Of a stretch of 64,000 nucleotides of DNA, positions 17,619-25,798 are shown one piece after another. This stretch comes from Bacillota bacterium (GTDB lineage: Bacteria; Bacillota; Clostridia; Lachnospirales; Lachnospiraceae), in assembly GCA_023407575.1 (NCBI GenBank), contig JAEYLX010000026.1, positions 1 to 64,000 of the forward strand, read 5' to 3'. The notes below the pieces were generated by a model. The model did not search any database. It was not told the origin of the DNA and worked only from the letters and a program-made list of their open reading frames with translations. Position 1 is the first letter of the stretch. Every line of letters begins with the position of its first letter. A program made the translations under genes and the position numbers.

Positions 17619-17627
17619 ACAATTAGA

Positions 17628-17643
17628 GTTCTAAATATAGAAC
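17628..17643. promoter_or_regulatory. Operator O1, 16-bp palindrome
   Basis: GTTCTAAATATAGAAC, with 6-bp arms GTTCTA/TAGAAC around AATA, placed on the start site of the rightward promoter. An identical copy lies at 17937-17952. Confidence 0.75.
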
Positions 17644-17664
17644 GGTACAAAGTGTAGTAAAAAT

Positions 17665-17919
17665 ATGGTGAAAGGAGGAATAGTTCTGAAAAAAGCAAAT
17701 AGTAAATTACATAAATTAAGATATTGGCGAGAGGTATTAGGGCTAAAACAAGGCGATGTAGCAATACTATTAGGATGCAAATCATCAAATTATTGCCAAA
17801 AAGAAAATGGTAAAACAGAAATTAGCTTAAGCGAGATGAAAACTATTTTAGCCGCTTTTAACAAAACCCTAGATAAATTAGGGCGACCTAAGCTAACTAT
17901 GGACGAGTTGTATGAATAA
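17665..17919 (+). CDS. Cro-like XRE-family regulator
   Basis: 84 residues if the ATG at 17665 is used, 77 from a CTG at 17686. The latter has AAAGGAGG (17670-17677) eight bases upstream, whereas the ATG has no ribosome site, so the shorter CTG-initiated form is the better biochemical guess. The body is an HTH domain (LRYWREVLGLKQGDVAILLG) typical of XRE regulators. First gene of the early operon, directly behind O1 and followed by O2, the position of a Cro. Confidence 0.8.
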   Translation: MVKGGIVLKKANSKLHKLRYWREVLGLKQGDVAILLGCKSSNYCQKENGKTEISLSEMKTILAAFNKTLDKLGRPKLTMDELYE

Positions 17920-17936
17920 TTTTTTTTAACCACTAC

Positions 17937-17952
17937 GTTCTAAATATAGAAC
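17937..17952. promoter_or_regulatory. Operator O2, identical 16-bp palindrome
   Basis: Second exact copy of GTTCTAAATATAGAAC, 17 bases after the Cro-like gene. The gap to the next gene (17920-18132) contains nothing else I can name. Confidence 0.7.
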
Positions 17953-18132
17953 ATGCTTAACGAGAATATAACACGAAAACAGTGACAGCTGCTTGTAGAT
18001 GGTTGTGAAATAAAGTGCAAGGCGGTGGGAGAAATATATAAAACGATTGCGATATGATAGTAAAGAATAAAAGGAAAGTTAATTTTACGCCTGTAATTTA
18101 GATGGTTAGTTATTTTAAGAAGGGAGTACATA

Positions 18133-18762
18133 TTGAATATTAAAACAGAGGTATGGGCAGGTCATGAAATTAGATTTGTGGAAAGAGAGCCTGATGAATG
18201 GTGGGCGGTGGCAAAGGATATCGCAGAAGCACTTGACTACCGTATGGCGTCCGACATGACAAGAATTCTTGATGATGATGAAAAGGATACGCATAAAGTG
18301 AGTACCCTTGGTGGTGAACAGAATATGACCATCATCTCCGAAACTGGGATATATGAAGCTGTATTTAGAAGCGAAAAGGCAGAAGCTAAAGAATTTAAAA
18401 AGTGGGTTAAGCAAATTCTTAAAACCCTCCGCCAATCATCCGGGCTTGAAGGATATCAAATTTTTCGAATGATAGATAAGAAGTTCCAAAACGAAAAGAT
18501 GGACCAATTAAATGTATCACTGAAGCAACCGAAGCGTCAAGACTTCATCAAAGCCAACACCATAGCAGATAAGGCAATATCAAATTTATATGGATTTCCA
18601 AAAATGATTCAAAAAGGCGATATGACGCCGGAAATGTTAGTTGAAAGGCAGCCTATTTTAGAAGATACCGTAAGTCTCATGGTATTAGTCGATAAATATG
18701 GATTGAATATTTCAGTGAGCCAATCTATTTACAATGGTTTATCTCGAAAGAAAACTGGTTAA
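18133..18762 (+). CDS. BRO-N-domain phage antirepressor
   Basis: 209 residues starting at TTG (GGGAG six bases upstream). Residues about 1-105 match the BRO-N/Ant pattern: EIRFVEREPDEWWAVAKDIAEALDY, then SETGIYEAVFRSEKAEAKEFKKWV. The C-terminal half is helical and unassigned. In lambdoid Firmicute phages such proteins bind and disable the CI-like repressor, which suits this repressor because it lacks an autocleavage domain. Followed 15 bp later by a second antirepressor. Confidence 0.85.
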   Translation: MNIKTEVWAGHEIRFVEREPDEWWAVAKDIAEALDYRMASDMTRILDDDEKDTHKVSTLGGEQNMTIISETGIYEAVFRSEKAEAKEFKKWVKQILKTLRQSSGLEGYQIFRMIDKKFQNEKMDQLNVSLKQPKRQDFIKANTIADKAISNLYGFPKMIQKGDMTPEMLVERQPILEDTVSLMVLVDKYGLNISVSQSIYNGLSRKKTG

Positions 18763-18777
18763 AGAAAGGAGTGCATA

Positions 18778-19530
18778 TTGAACGAATTAAAATTAATTGA
18801 AAATGAATTAGTACCAGTGTATGTGACTAGCACAGGAGAGAAAGTTGTGTATGGAACAGAGTTATATGAAGTATTAAAAGTAAAAAGCAAATTCGCTGAC
18901 TGGATCAAAAACAGGCTTAATGACTGTGATGCTGTGGAAAATAAAGACTTTGATACTTTTTCTAAAATTTTAGAAAAAGGTAGGCCTACGGTTGAATACA
19001 TAATCAAGCTTGATATTGCCAAAGAAATGGCAATGTTAGAACGTAATGATATTGGCAAGCAGACTAGAAGATACTTTATCCAGGTGGAAAAGAAATATGA
19101 CAATATAAAATCTGTTACGAGTAATAATTTAGAGGCACAAAAGATAAAGGCGCAACAAGACAGAGCAAAGGCAATGTTGCTGAATGCACAAAACAGAACG
19201 CTTAAAACCTTGATGACTACAATTAAAGATAGGAAATTGTCCCCCATAGCTGCCGAAGTATTTGGACTTAAGAGTATTGAGGAGGTGACAGGTATAAGTA
19301 TGGGGAGCTACCTTCCACAAGTAGAAACAACTTACTCCGCAACAGAGGTTGGTAAAATGTTCGGAATTAGTTCAACTAAGGTTGGGGGTATTGCTAATAA
19401 GAACAATCTCAAGACTGAAGAATATGGAATTACAGTTATGGACAAATCCCCATACAGCTCAAAAGAAGTTTCTACATTTAGATATAACGAAAAAGGAGTT
19501 GCAAGAGTTAAGGAATTGATTAATAAATGA
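18778..19530 (+). CDS. AntA/AntB-type antirepressor
   Basis: 250 residues starting at TTG (AAAGGAG six bases upstream). Residues about 15-95 show the AntA/AntB pattern (LYEVLKVKSKFADWIKNRL, then DIAKEMAMLERNDIGKQTRRYFIQVE). A coiled stretch (about 100-145) and a C-terminal KilA-C/ANT-like domain (about 185-250, ATEVGKMFGISSTKVG) follow. It probably works with the preceding BRO-N protein in the lysis-lysogeny decision. Confidence 0.85.
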   Translation: MNELKLIENELVPVYVTSTGEKVVYGTELYEVLKVKSKFADWIKNRLNDCDAVENKDFDTFSKILEKGRPTVEYIIKLDIAKEMAMLERNDIGKQTRRYFIQVEKKYDNIKSVTSNNLEAQKIKAQQDRAKAMLLNAQNRTLKTLMTTIKDRKLSPIAAEVFGLKSIEEVTGISMGSYLPQVETTYSATEVGKMFGISSTKVGGIANKNNLKTEEYGITVMDKSPYSSKEVSTFRYNEKGVARVKELINK

Positions 19531-19587
19531 CATGATATGCCAAATTATTTGGATCATTACTATAACTTAAACAGGAGGATGATTTAG

Positions 19588-20490
19588 ATGGACGGAAAAG
19601 TTCAAGTTACAAATGAATGGTTGCTATTAAATAAGCAACAAATTAATACAGATATAAAGGAATATTATGAGGGAACTTTGGATCTCTGTGGTCCTAATGA
19701 CGATTTTCATACTATTTCGGCAAAAAAGCTTTATGAAAGTGTATCTGCTGATATTTACTCTTACAGAGAAGAGATAGAGGCGTTTTATCGTGAGAAGCAA
19801 TACTGGGATGTTTATATTGCAGAAAATGTAAATGACAATAAGAAAGCTAATACAAACCCAAGTAAATTTAATCAATCTAAGCCAAAGCATGAGATTTATT
19901 TACAGGCATTGATTAACTTAGCGGAAAAAGCAGATATGTATGATATCAGTGATAGGGATACAATCAAGAAGTTTGCGTTCCTATGCGTCAAATACATATC
20001 CTTAAGGGCTAACGAAACCAAGCGAGAATCGCGGTTAGTACAAAAAGATGCAGAACATAACTTAAATCTAATGCGCGGTTTTACTGACGTCTTAGGACAA
20101 CTTACTCCTAATGAATTTATTCAGATATTCCCCATTGAAAAAGAATATAGAGGACATAAGTATCAGTGCAGAGATTACATCACAACAATAAGGGATTTGC
20201 AGTCATATGATATGAATACTTCTATAGGCGATAAAATACTTAAATTTCTATGGGCATATCACAACTGGGACATAGTCGAATTTGAGGTTGAAAGAATGTG
20301 TGCAATTAGTGATTTAAGGCGTTGTAATGGGCAAATGGGACTAATGGAGGAATTCGCAGACAAGCATGGCATTGATACTTATACTCTTGATTCTGTCGAT
20401 GGGTATTTAATTAATAATACAACTGGTCAGATTACAAAGGTAAGTAAGCCAAAGAAGCGCAAGCCTAAGCAGTTCAAAGTCATTAAGTAA
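19588..20490 (+). CDS. Hypothetical phage early protein (300 aa)
   Basis: I do not recognise a family. It is soluble and mostly helical, with a very basic C-terminus (KPKKRKPKQFKVIK) that suggests nucleic acid contact. AGGAGG precedes the ATG at 19588. It lies between the antirepressors and the replication genes, so an early role is likely. Confidence 0.75.
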   Translation: MDGKVQVTNEWLLLNKQQINTDIKEYYEGTLDLCGPNDDFHTISAKKLYESVSADIYSYREEIEAFYREKQYWDVYIAENVNDNKKANTNPSKFNQSKPKHEIYLQALINLAEKADMYDISDRDTIKKFAFLCVKYISLRANETKRESRLVQKDAEHNLNLMRGFTDVLGQLTPNEFIQIFPIEKEYRGHKYQCRDYITTIRDLQSYDMNTSIGDKILKFLWAYHNWDIVEFEVERMCAISDLRRCNGQMGLMEEFADKHGIDTYTLDSVDGYLINNTTGQITKVSKPKKRKPKQFKVIK

Positions 20491-20509
20491 AATTGAAACT
20501 GGAGGGAAA

Positions 20510-20860
20510 ATGAAACAGAAAGATATTGTCGTAAAAATACTGCAGTACATAAAAAAAGAGGATCATGTGTCTTTTTTAGAGATTGAGAGATTGTTTAAAA
20601 GTGTCGGGTTTCCGTATAAGGGGAGTTTACCTTTATGCTCTGACACAGATGAAAACATACTTTACTGGAATGGATGGAATAAAGGAGCAATCAAAATAAT
20701 TAGTAAGGTCCTTAGAGATGGGGGTATCTTTATTAACCCCACTGATACTATTACATATGTGATAGATGGAGGAGGTCTTGACCTTCCTATTGCGAGAAAT
20801 TCAGATGAAAAGTACAAGGTGCCTCACTGGCAGCCTATTACTTTAAATGTAGCTAAATAA
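20510..20860 (+). CDS. Hypothetical phage early protein (116 aa)
   Basis: Family unknown. Helical N-terminus, then a compact region with several Gly and Trp (YWNGWNKGAI, HWQPITL). GGAGGG lies upstream of the ATG, 19 bp after the preceding gene. It may be a winged-helix protein (IVVKILQYIKKEDHVSFLEIERLF), but this is weak. Confidence 0.7.
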   Translation: MKQKDIVVKILQYIKKEDHVSFLEIERLFKSVGFPYKGSLPLCSDTDENILYWNGWNKGAIKIISKVLRDGGIFINPTDTITYVIDGGGLDLPIARNSDEKYKVPHWQPITLNVAK

Positions 20861-20868
20861 AAAGAATG

Positions 20869-20964
20869 CCATTACCAAAGGTGCGAACTTTGATAATGGA
20901 CAAGTAACCCGTCAACCCTAATGCCGGATATTTACTTATAATTTAACATAAGTAAGTCTCCGGC
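20869..20964 (+). promoter_or_regulatory. Two tandem stem-loops in an early-operon gap
   Basis: Hairpin 1: CCATTA-CC-AAAG (20869-20880) with CTTT-GA-TAATGG (20888-20899). Hairpin 2: GCCGGA...TTACTTAT (20923-20939) with ATAAGTAA...TCCGGC (to 20964). Neither has a T-run, so they are more likely RNA processing or translation-control elements ahead of the gene at 20987. Confidence 0.45.
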
Positions 20965-20986
20965 GCAAGTAGAAAAGGAGAATTTC

Positions 20987-21451
20987 ATGGAACACACATT
21001 TGAAGAGTTATTTCAGCAAGTAGATAACGCAAATATTCCATTTGGTAATGCGCTTACAATGGATCAAGCCAAATATATTAAAGAACGCAATGAGGGTTCA
21101 AATTTAAAGTGTATAAACGATGCTTTTAAGCTTGGCTATATAAATGCCTTAAAGCTTGTAGATGAAGCAGTGTCTATTATCCAGTCTTCCAAGTCTTCTA
21201 GTACAACAAAGAGCGTAGTTGAAGCAAGCAACTATTTATCAGACGCATCATATGATACCGAAAAAGCCAAGGCAATCTTATGCGACCTATGGACTGACTA
21301 TCAACTGGCAGGAAATCAACCAACTGAAATTGAGGCAAGAAAATTAGGTTTTGAAGCAAACAAGGTATTAACTTTCATTAGCATAGCAATGGATTACGTT
21401 GATAATGTATTAAAAAAAATAGAAGAAGCACAGGAGCAGCTTAATAATTAA
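20987..21451 (+). CDS. Hypothetical phage protein (154 aa)
   Basis: Helix-rich and acidic, with no recognised domain; coiled-coil character at the C-terminus (DYVDNVLKKIEEAQEQLNN). It starts after AAAAGGAG, within a run of early genes. Residues about 80-120 (EKAKAILCDLWTDY) resemble small phage proteins of unknown role. Confidence 0.7.
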   Translation: MEHTFEELFQQVDNANIPFGNALTMDQAKYIKERNEGSNLKCINDAFKLGYINALKLVDEAVSIIQSSKSSSTTKSVVEASNYLSDASYDTEKAKAILCDLWTDYQLAGNQPTEIEARKLGFEANKVLTFISIAMDYVDNVLKKIEEAQEQLNN

Positions 21452-21476
21452 ATGTCGATAGAAAGGCGCGGTTAAT

Positions 21477-21764
21477 ATGAAAAATACCTTAATGAAAGAT
21501 TTTAGAGGATTCTATGTTGATAGAATAGATGAAGCGTTAAGACAAAACAGTACATATAAAAAAGCACAGGAAGAGTTTAATAACTGCATTAAATCACTAG
21601 AAGCCACTGTTGGAAAAGAAACTGCTGATAAAATAGATGAGGCAGCTGTTGAGCTTGAGTGCAAAGCACAGGACGCATGCTATGAAAAAGGATTTCACGA
21701 TGCAATGTTGCTTATGTCTCAATTGACCAAAGGCGAGTGTCTACAGAAAGACAATACACAGTAA
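21477..21764 (+). CDS. Hypothetical phage protein (95 aa)
   Basis: Helical and acidic, with the C-terminal pattern CYEKGFHDAMLLMSQL also seen in the 62-residue protein near attR (CYRRGFTDCQSIMLCS). This points to a shared family of small phage proteins. GAAAGGCG precedes the ATG. Confidence 0.7.
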   Translation: MKNTLMKDFRGFYVDRIDEALRQNSTYKKAQEEFNNCIKSLEATVGKETADKIDEAAVELECKAQDACYEKGFHDAMLLMSQLTKGECLQKDNTQ

Positions 21765-21816
21765 CTACACTTAGTAACAAGAAGTTTGTTGATAGAAGAT
21801 TATAGAAAGGATTTGT

Positions 21817-22377
21817 GTGTCAATGGAAAAAATTTTAGAAGCAATATTTAATAGAGATACATTAGGCGAACCATGTTTAATTATAGATAATATCCTAGAA
21901 AATCAAGGGTTTGGTAATTACAAAAAAATTGCTGGAACTCGCATTATGGAGCGATTAGATGAGCACCCCGAATGTGATAACGATATTAGGCTAGACCTTT
22001 TCGCTTTTGATATTCGTGTTACCGTATTTGGGTTCTTACTGATAAAAGATATTATGTTGAGCTATATTACAGAGGAACGGTTTAATAAATATTTGAAGCT
22101 ACTCCGACTAGAAAGAGAGCTGGTAGAGCATCAAAACGTTATGATTAAATTCCTGAAAGAACAAAAGCGCAAAAAGTTAAAATCCATGTTGGTGGAGCTA
22201 AAAACAGTGGATATTCATCACGATCATGACAGAGTAGATTCGTACATCCGTGCTGAATTGAAAGCCAGGTCGTACACTAATAAATTAACGAACACTATCA
22301 AAGGAATAAGAAGAAAGTACAACATTTGGGTTCGAGGTCTTGATATTCAACATGCCGTTAGAAACTGTAGGTCTTAG
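21817..22377 (+). CDS. Hypothetical phage protein (186 aa)
   Basis: Starts at GTG with GAAAGGA five bases upstream; the ATG six bases later is possible. It is soluble, helical and basic in the second half (KFLKEQKRKKLKSM, KGIRRKYNIWVRG). No family recognised. It lies just ahead of the replication genes. Confidence 0.7.
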   Translation: MSMEKILEAIFNRDTLGEPCLIIDNILENQGFGNYKKIAGTRIMERLDEHPECDNDIRLDLFAFDIRVTVFGFLLIKDIMLSYITEERFNKYLKLLRLERELVEHQNVMIKFLKEQKRKKLKSMLVELKTVDIHHDHDRVDSYIRAELKARSYTNKLTNTIKGIRRKYNIWVRGLDIQHAVRNCRS

Positions 22378-22398
22378 AACTTTGTGAGGTGATTTTAA

Positions 22399-23235
22399 AT
22401 GGAAGACGGTGAAGCAATGACAGAGCCTTTAATATGTGGAGGGTATATTCTGCTATCAAAAAAAATCATTGATAGTGAAGTATGGAAGAAGCCACCGATT
22501 TATTTAAAAGTGTGGGTATATCTACTTTCTAAGGCACAATGGAAAGAATACAAAGATCTCAAGCGTGGTCAGGTAAGAACTTCAATTCCAGAGATACAAG
22601 AGGCTTGTTCTTATACCGTTGGTTATAGAAAAGAAACACCAACCTATAAGCAAATTAGGGGTGTAATCGACTGGTTAAAAGGTGCTCAAAATGATGCTTA
22701 CGAAAGTCTCCACGAAGGGCAAGACGAGGGCACAATGAAAGGCATAGTTAAGGACAATATGATAGGCACTACGAAGGGCACTCACGGAATAGTCGTAACC
22801 ATCTGTAATTACAGCCTTTACCAAGATTCAAAGAACTACGAAGGGCAAGACGAAGGGCAAGGCGAAAGTCAATCGGAAGGGCAAGACGAAATTCCCACGA
22901 CGGGAAAAGAGAGGGCAGAATATAAAAGAAGAATAAATAAAGAAAAGAATAATAAATATATTGATCATTTTGATGCGTTTTGGAAATCGTACCCTCGTAA
23001 GGTTTCAAAGGTGGCCGCCGAAAAACTATTTATAAAGCTTAAGACCGACGATGCCATGTTAACCTCTATTCTGACTGCACTGGAAAAACAAAAGAGTAGT
23101 AAGCAATGGCAAGATAAGCAGTATATTCCTCATCCGACTACATGGCTTAAACAACAAAGGTGGACAGATGAAGATAATGACCAATCTAATTGCACCGAGC
23201 TTCGCGAGACTGATGCAGGTACATTCAAATTATAA
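22399..23235 (+). CDS. Phage replication initiator-like protein
   Basis: 278 residues. The N-terminal part (GGYILLSKKIIDSEVWKKPPIYLKVWVYLLSKA) is a winged-helix region seen in phage replisome organisers. The C-terminus has the FDAFWKSYPRK...YIPHPTTWLKQQRW signature of phage O-like replication proteins. Between them is a Gly/Glu/Gln-rich linker with EGQDEGQGE-type repeats (bases 22838-22898). Expected to bind the phage origin and load the helicase encoded downstream. GAGGTGA precedes the ATG. Confidence 0.75.
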   Translation: MEDGEAMTEPLICGGYILLSKKIIDSEVWKKPPIYLKVWVYLLSKAQWKEYKDLKRGQVRTSIPEIQEACSYTVGYRKETPTYKQIRGVIDWLKGAQNDAYESLHEGQDEGTMKGIVKDNMIGTTKGTHGIVVTICNYSLYQDSKNYEGQDEGQGESQSEGQDEIPTTGKERAEYKRRINKEKNNKYIDHFDAFWKSYPRKVSKVAAEKLFIKLKTDDAMLTSILTALEKQKSSKQWQDKQYIPHPTTWLKQQRWTDEDNDQSNCTELRETDAGTFKL

Positions 23236-23247
23236 GAAAGGTGAGAT

Positions 23248-23637
23248 ATGCCAAATAAACAGTCTTTCTTTGACAGCATAAGCAATGATACTAAGTTTAA
23301 TGAGGATTTCTTTAAAAAGGTATATGGCTACTCGATATATGATGACAGTTTTCTAGGTGTTGTAGGCGCAAAGCTTATTAGTTTTGGCAGGAAAGATATT
23401 ATCCATGAATACAATGAGTGGCTTACAACATGGAAATTAAAGCATGATAACCAAATGAAGAAGGTTGCCAGAGGACATATAGATCAGCTTGACAGGCAGT
23501 TTGAGCAGCTAGAAAGGGATAACAAAGCAAAGAAGGTGGATGAATGCAAACAGAGGAAAATAGAGCTATTACAGAAAAAGAAAATGCTGTTATTGATGAA
23601 GAAGTCGCAGCAATTGAACGGGAGCTTGAGCAGTTAA
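23248..23637 (+). CDS. Hypothetical protein, possible helicase-loader partner (129 aa)
   Basis: An N-terminal globular part (about 1-65) precedes a long basic coiled coil (about 70-125). AAAGGTGAG precedes the ATG. Its last 94 bases overlap the start of the helicase gene in another frame, which implies coupled expression. Function unknown; position next to a DnaB-like gene suggests a replication role. Confidence 0.65.
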   Translation: MPNKQSFFDSISNDTKFNEDFFKKVYGYSIYDDSFLGVVGAKLISFGRKDIIHEYNEWLTTWKLKHDNQMKKVARGHIDQLDRQFEQLERDNKAKKVDECKQRKIELLQKKKMLLLMKKSQQLNGSLSS

Positions 23638-24680
23638 GAGGGAATAGGACAGTTTTTAATGGTCAAAAAGAAACAAAACCACAAAACGGAGACATAACCG
23701 AATTACTAGGTTTAAGTTCAACTGAAAATCAAGGTGTTGATATGCCTAAGTTCCTTAAACCCTCACAGATAAAAAGCAAGAAGCGAGATTTAAGTAAAGT
23801 CATTCGAAGTGGTATAAACAGATTGGACAACCGTATGATTGGGTTTAATCCCGGAGAATTAAGTATTTGGTCAGGTGGTAATGCTTCCGGCAAGTCGAGT
23901 ATTATTTCACAAGTAGCAATTGAGGGAGCAAATCAAGGTTTCAATATAGCAATCTTTTCTGGAGAGTTAACAGGGGATAGAGTTCTTGATTGGCTACACC
24001 TCCAGGCTGCAGGCCCAAAGAATGTAGATGGTTCAACATATGAGAATTTTTACACTGTACCTGAACGCATAAAAGATAAAATCAATAAATGGATGGATGA
24101 TAAAATTTACATTTACAATAATGATTTTGGAACAAAGGTTATAAGTGTTCTAAAGGCAATTAAGGAGTGTATAGAAACACAGCGTATTGACATGGTTATC
24201 ATCGATAATTTAATGAGCCTTGACCTAACATCAGTCGGAGGAGAGAAGTACGAGAAGCAGACGAGGCTTGTTCTGGCATTGTGCGAGTTGGCAAAGCAAT
24301 GTGGTGTACATATCCACTTTGTAGCTCATCCAAGAAAGAGTTTAGGGTTTATAAGAAAGCATGATATATCAGGAACCGCAGATATAACAAATGCAGCTGA
24401 TAATGTCTTTATTGTTCATAGGGTTAATAATGATTTTAGAACTTTAACAAAAAGGGATCTTGGTTTTAATGAGGGTAACCCGTTGTATAACTTTGATAAC
24501 GTAATAGAGGTATGCAAGAATAGAGATTTAGGTATATCGGACGAATTTATAGGACTTTACTTCCAAAAAGAATGTAAACGCTTTTTAAATGAAAAATCAG
24601 AGGCTAAAAATTATGAATGGGAAAAAGATAAAAATGGTTTTGTACGAGTTACCATTGACGAAGAGACCCCATTCAAGTAG
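23544..24680 (+). CDS. DnaB-like replicative helicase, RecA-fold ATPase
   Basis: 378 residues. A short N-terminal coiled coil (to about 35) replaces the usual DnaB N-terminal domain. The RecA-like core shows Walker A GGNASGKSS (111-119), Walker B MVIIDNL (Asp221), VAHPRKS and a late R-rich segment, as in DnaB C-terminal and twinkle/gp4 helicases. Predicted to unwind the phage replication fork. The ATG is preceded by AAGGTGGATGA inside the upstream gene. Confidence 0.88.
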   Translation: MQTEENRAITEKENAVIDEEVAAIERELEQLRGNRTVFNGQKETKPQNGDITELLGLSSTENQGVDMPKFLKPSQIKSKKRDLSKVIRSGINRLDNRMIGFNPGELSIWSGGNASGKSSIISQVAIEGANQGFNIAIFSGELTGDRVLDWLHLQAAGPKNVDGSTYENFYTVPERIKDKINKWMDDKIYIYNNDFGTKVISVLKAIKECIETQRIDMVIIDNLMSLDLTSVGGEKYEKQTRLVLALCELAKQCGVHIHFVAHPRKSLGFIRKHDISGTADITNAADNVFIVHRVNNDFRTLTKRDLGFNEGNPLYNFDNVIEVCKNRDLGISDEFIGLYFQKECKRFLNEKSEAKNYEWEKDKNGFVRVTIDEETPFK

Positions 24681-24691
24681 GAGGTCAATAG

Positions 24692-24952
24692 ATGGCTTCA
24701 GTAAAGAGCAAAGAAGAAATGCAGAGCGATTTTGATTTGTTTGGTGATATCTTTAGTATGTATAAAAAGTTCTTTTACCCGGAAGAGCCAAGGGGTCCAG
24801 AGGATTCAGAGGAAGTGGGTAAGTATTGGGATGAATTAGTAATTGCTTCTCATGAGATAGATCGAAAGTATAATACGGAGTTTGCTAGAGAATTAATCTT
24901 TTGTGTAGTTGAAGAGTTAGAAAGAAAATGGAAAGTGAGTAGAGGAGGGTGA
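24692..24952 (+). CDS. Hypothetical acidic phage protein (86 aa)
   Basis: No recognised domain. Acidic, helical, with the motif YKKFFYPEEPRGPEDSEEVGKYWDE. AGGAGG precedes the ATG. It sits six bases before the late regulator and probably shares its transcript. Confidence 0.7.
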   Translation: MASVKSKEEMQSDFDLFGDIFSMYKKFFYPEEPRGPEDSEEVGKYWDELVIASHEIDRKYNTEFARELIFCVVEELERKWKVSRGG

Positions 24953-24958
24953 TAATTA

Positions 24959-25399
24959 TTGACAGAGAGCGAATTAATGCAATATAAGGCTTTCGTGGCG
25001 CGTGTGGGGCGTAATGAAAGGAAGATTGAAGAAATTATGGTTAAGGATATCCCGGTTGTAGATGGTAAGGTAAAAGGCTCGTCCAAGAACTTCCCTTATA
25101 TAGAAACTCATTACCATGTAAAAATGAATGACCCCAAAGAAGCTGATAAATGCCGTAAGCAGATTGTAGAACTGGAGAGGCGTATTAGAACAGACAAGGA
25201 TATTATTTCTAGTATCGAGTTTTATATTTCAGAGATTGAAGACCCAGAGTTGCAGACTATATTTGAAATGAGGGTTTATGAGAAAATGAGCTGGATGGAT
25301 ATCGCAGTGGAACTAGACGAAGATAAAGATAGGACAACATATTCAAAAAGGTTTAAAAATTATATTGAAAATTCCCATTGTTCCCCCATTTCCCATTAG
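24959..25399 (+). CDS. Late-gene transcription regulator, sigma-region-4-like (RinA/ArpU type)
   Basis: 146 residues starting at TTG after GGAGGG. A central coiled coil (about 50-95) is followed by a helix-turn-helix resembling sigma-70 region 4 (DPELQTIFEMRVYEKMSWMDIAVEL, about 100-140). Its place, after replication and before terminase, is where RinA/ArpU-family activators of packaging and structural genes are found. Family assignment is by pattern and position. Confidence 0.7.
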   Translation: MTESELMQYKAFVARVGRNERKIEEIMVKDIPVVDGKVKGSSKNFPYIETHYHVKMNDPKEADKCRKQIVELERRIRTDKDIISSIEFYISEIEDPELQTIFEMRVYEKMSWMDIAVELDEDKDRTTYSKRFKNYIENSHCSPISH

Positions 25400-25798
25400 A
25401 CCTATGTTATTATTAACGTGGAAAGATTTAAGAAAAGACTATTACAGATCTTCAACATCCTCCTTTAAATTAAACCAAGCTGGCATTATAATATTCAAGA
25501 CCTGCAAGAGCGTAGGCATGGCACTCATTGGTGAGATTTCAAGGGTGCCATTTTAATTAATTAGAACACATATCACAGTGCCACGAAGTATAATGAATAT
25601 ATAAAATGTTAAGAATTAAAATATAGGATAGTGCTAAGAAGGTAGCCTATATGGACTGTACTGCATATAGCGGGTTCAATTCCCACCTATTTCTGTTCCA
25701 TCTGTCTACAGATGGAAGCTAACCCCACTAAAAAGGCATTTTGATTATCCGCAAAGTGCCTTTAAGTGTTGTAAATAATTATAATAAGATGTATAATT
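25400..25798. other. 399-bp structured non-coding gap
   Basis: No credible gene; a 63-codon TTG frame at 25365-25556 has no ribosome site. It holds a terminator-like hairpin near 25517-25555 (GGCAC...GTGCC then ATTTTAATT), a tRNA-like stretch at 25640-25690, CCATCTG/CAGATGG (25699-25716), and AAAGGCATTTTG/CAAAGTGCCTTT (25732-25763). Confidence 0.55.

Noticed and set aside
25365..25556. 63-codon plus-strand frame after the late regulator
   Set aside because: TTG without ribosome site, overlaps the regulator, composition not protein-like, and a terminator-like hairpin is inside it.
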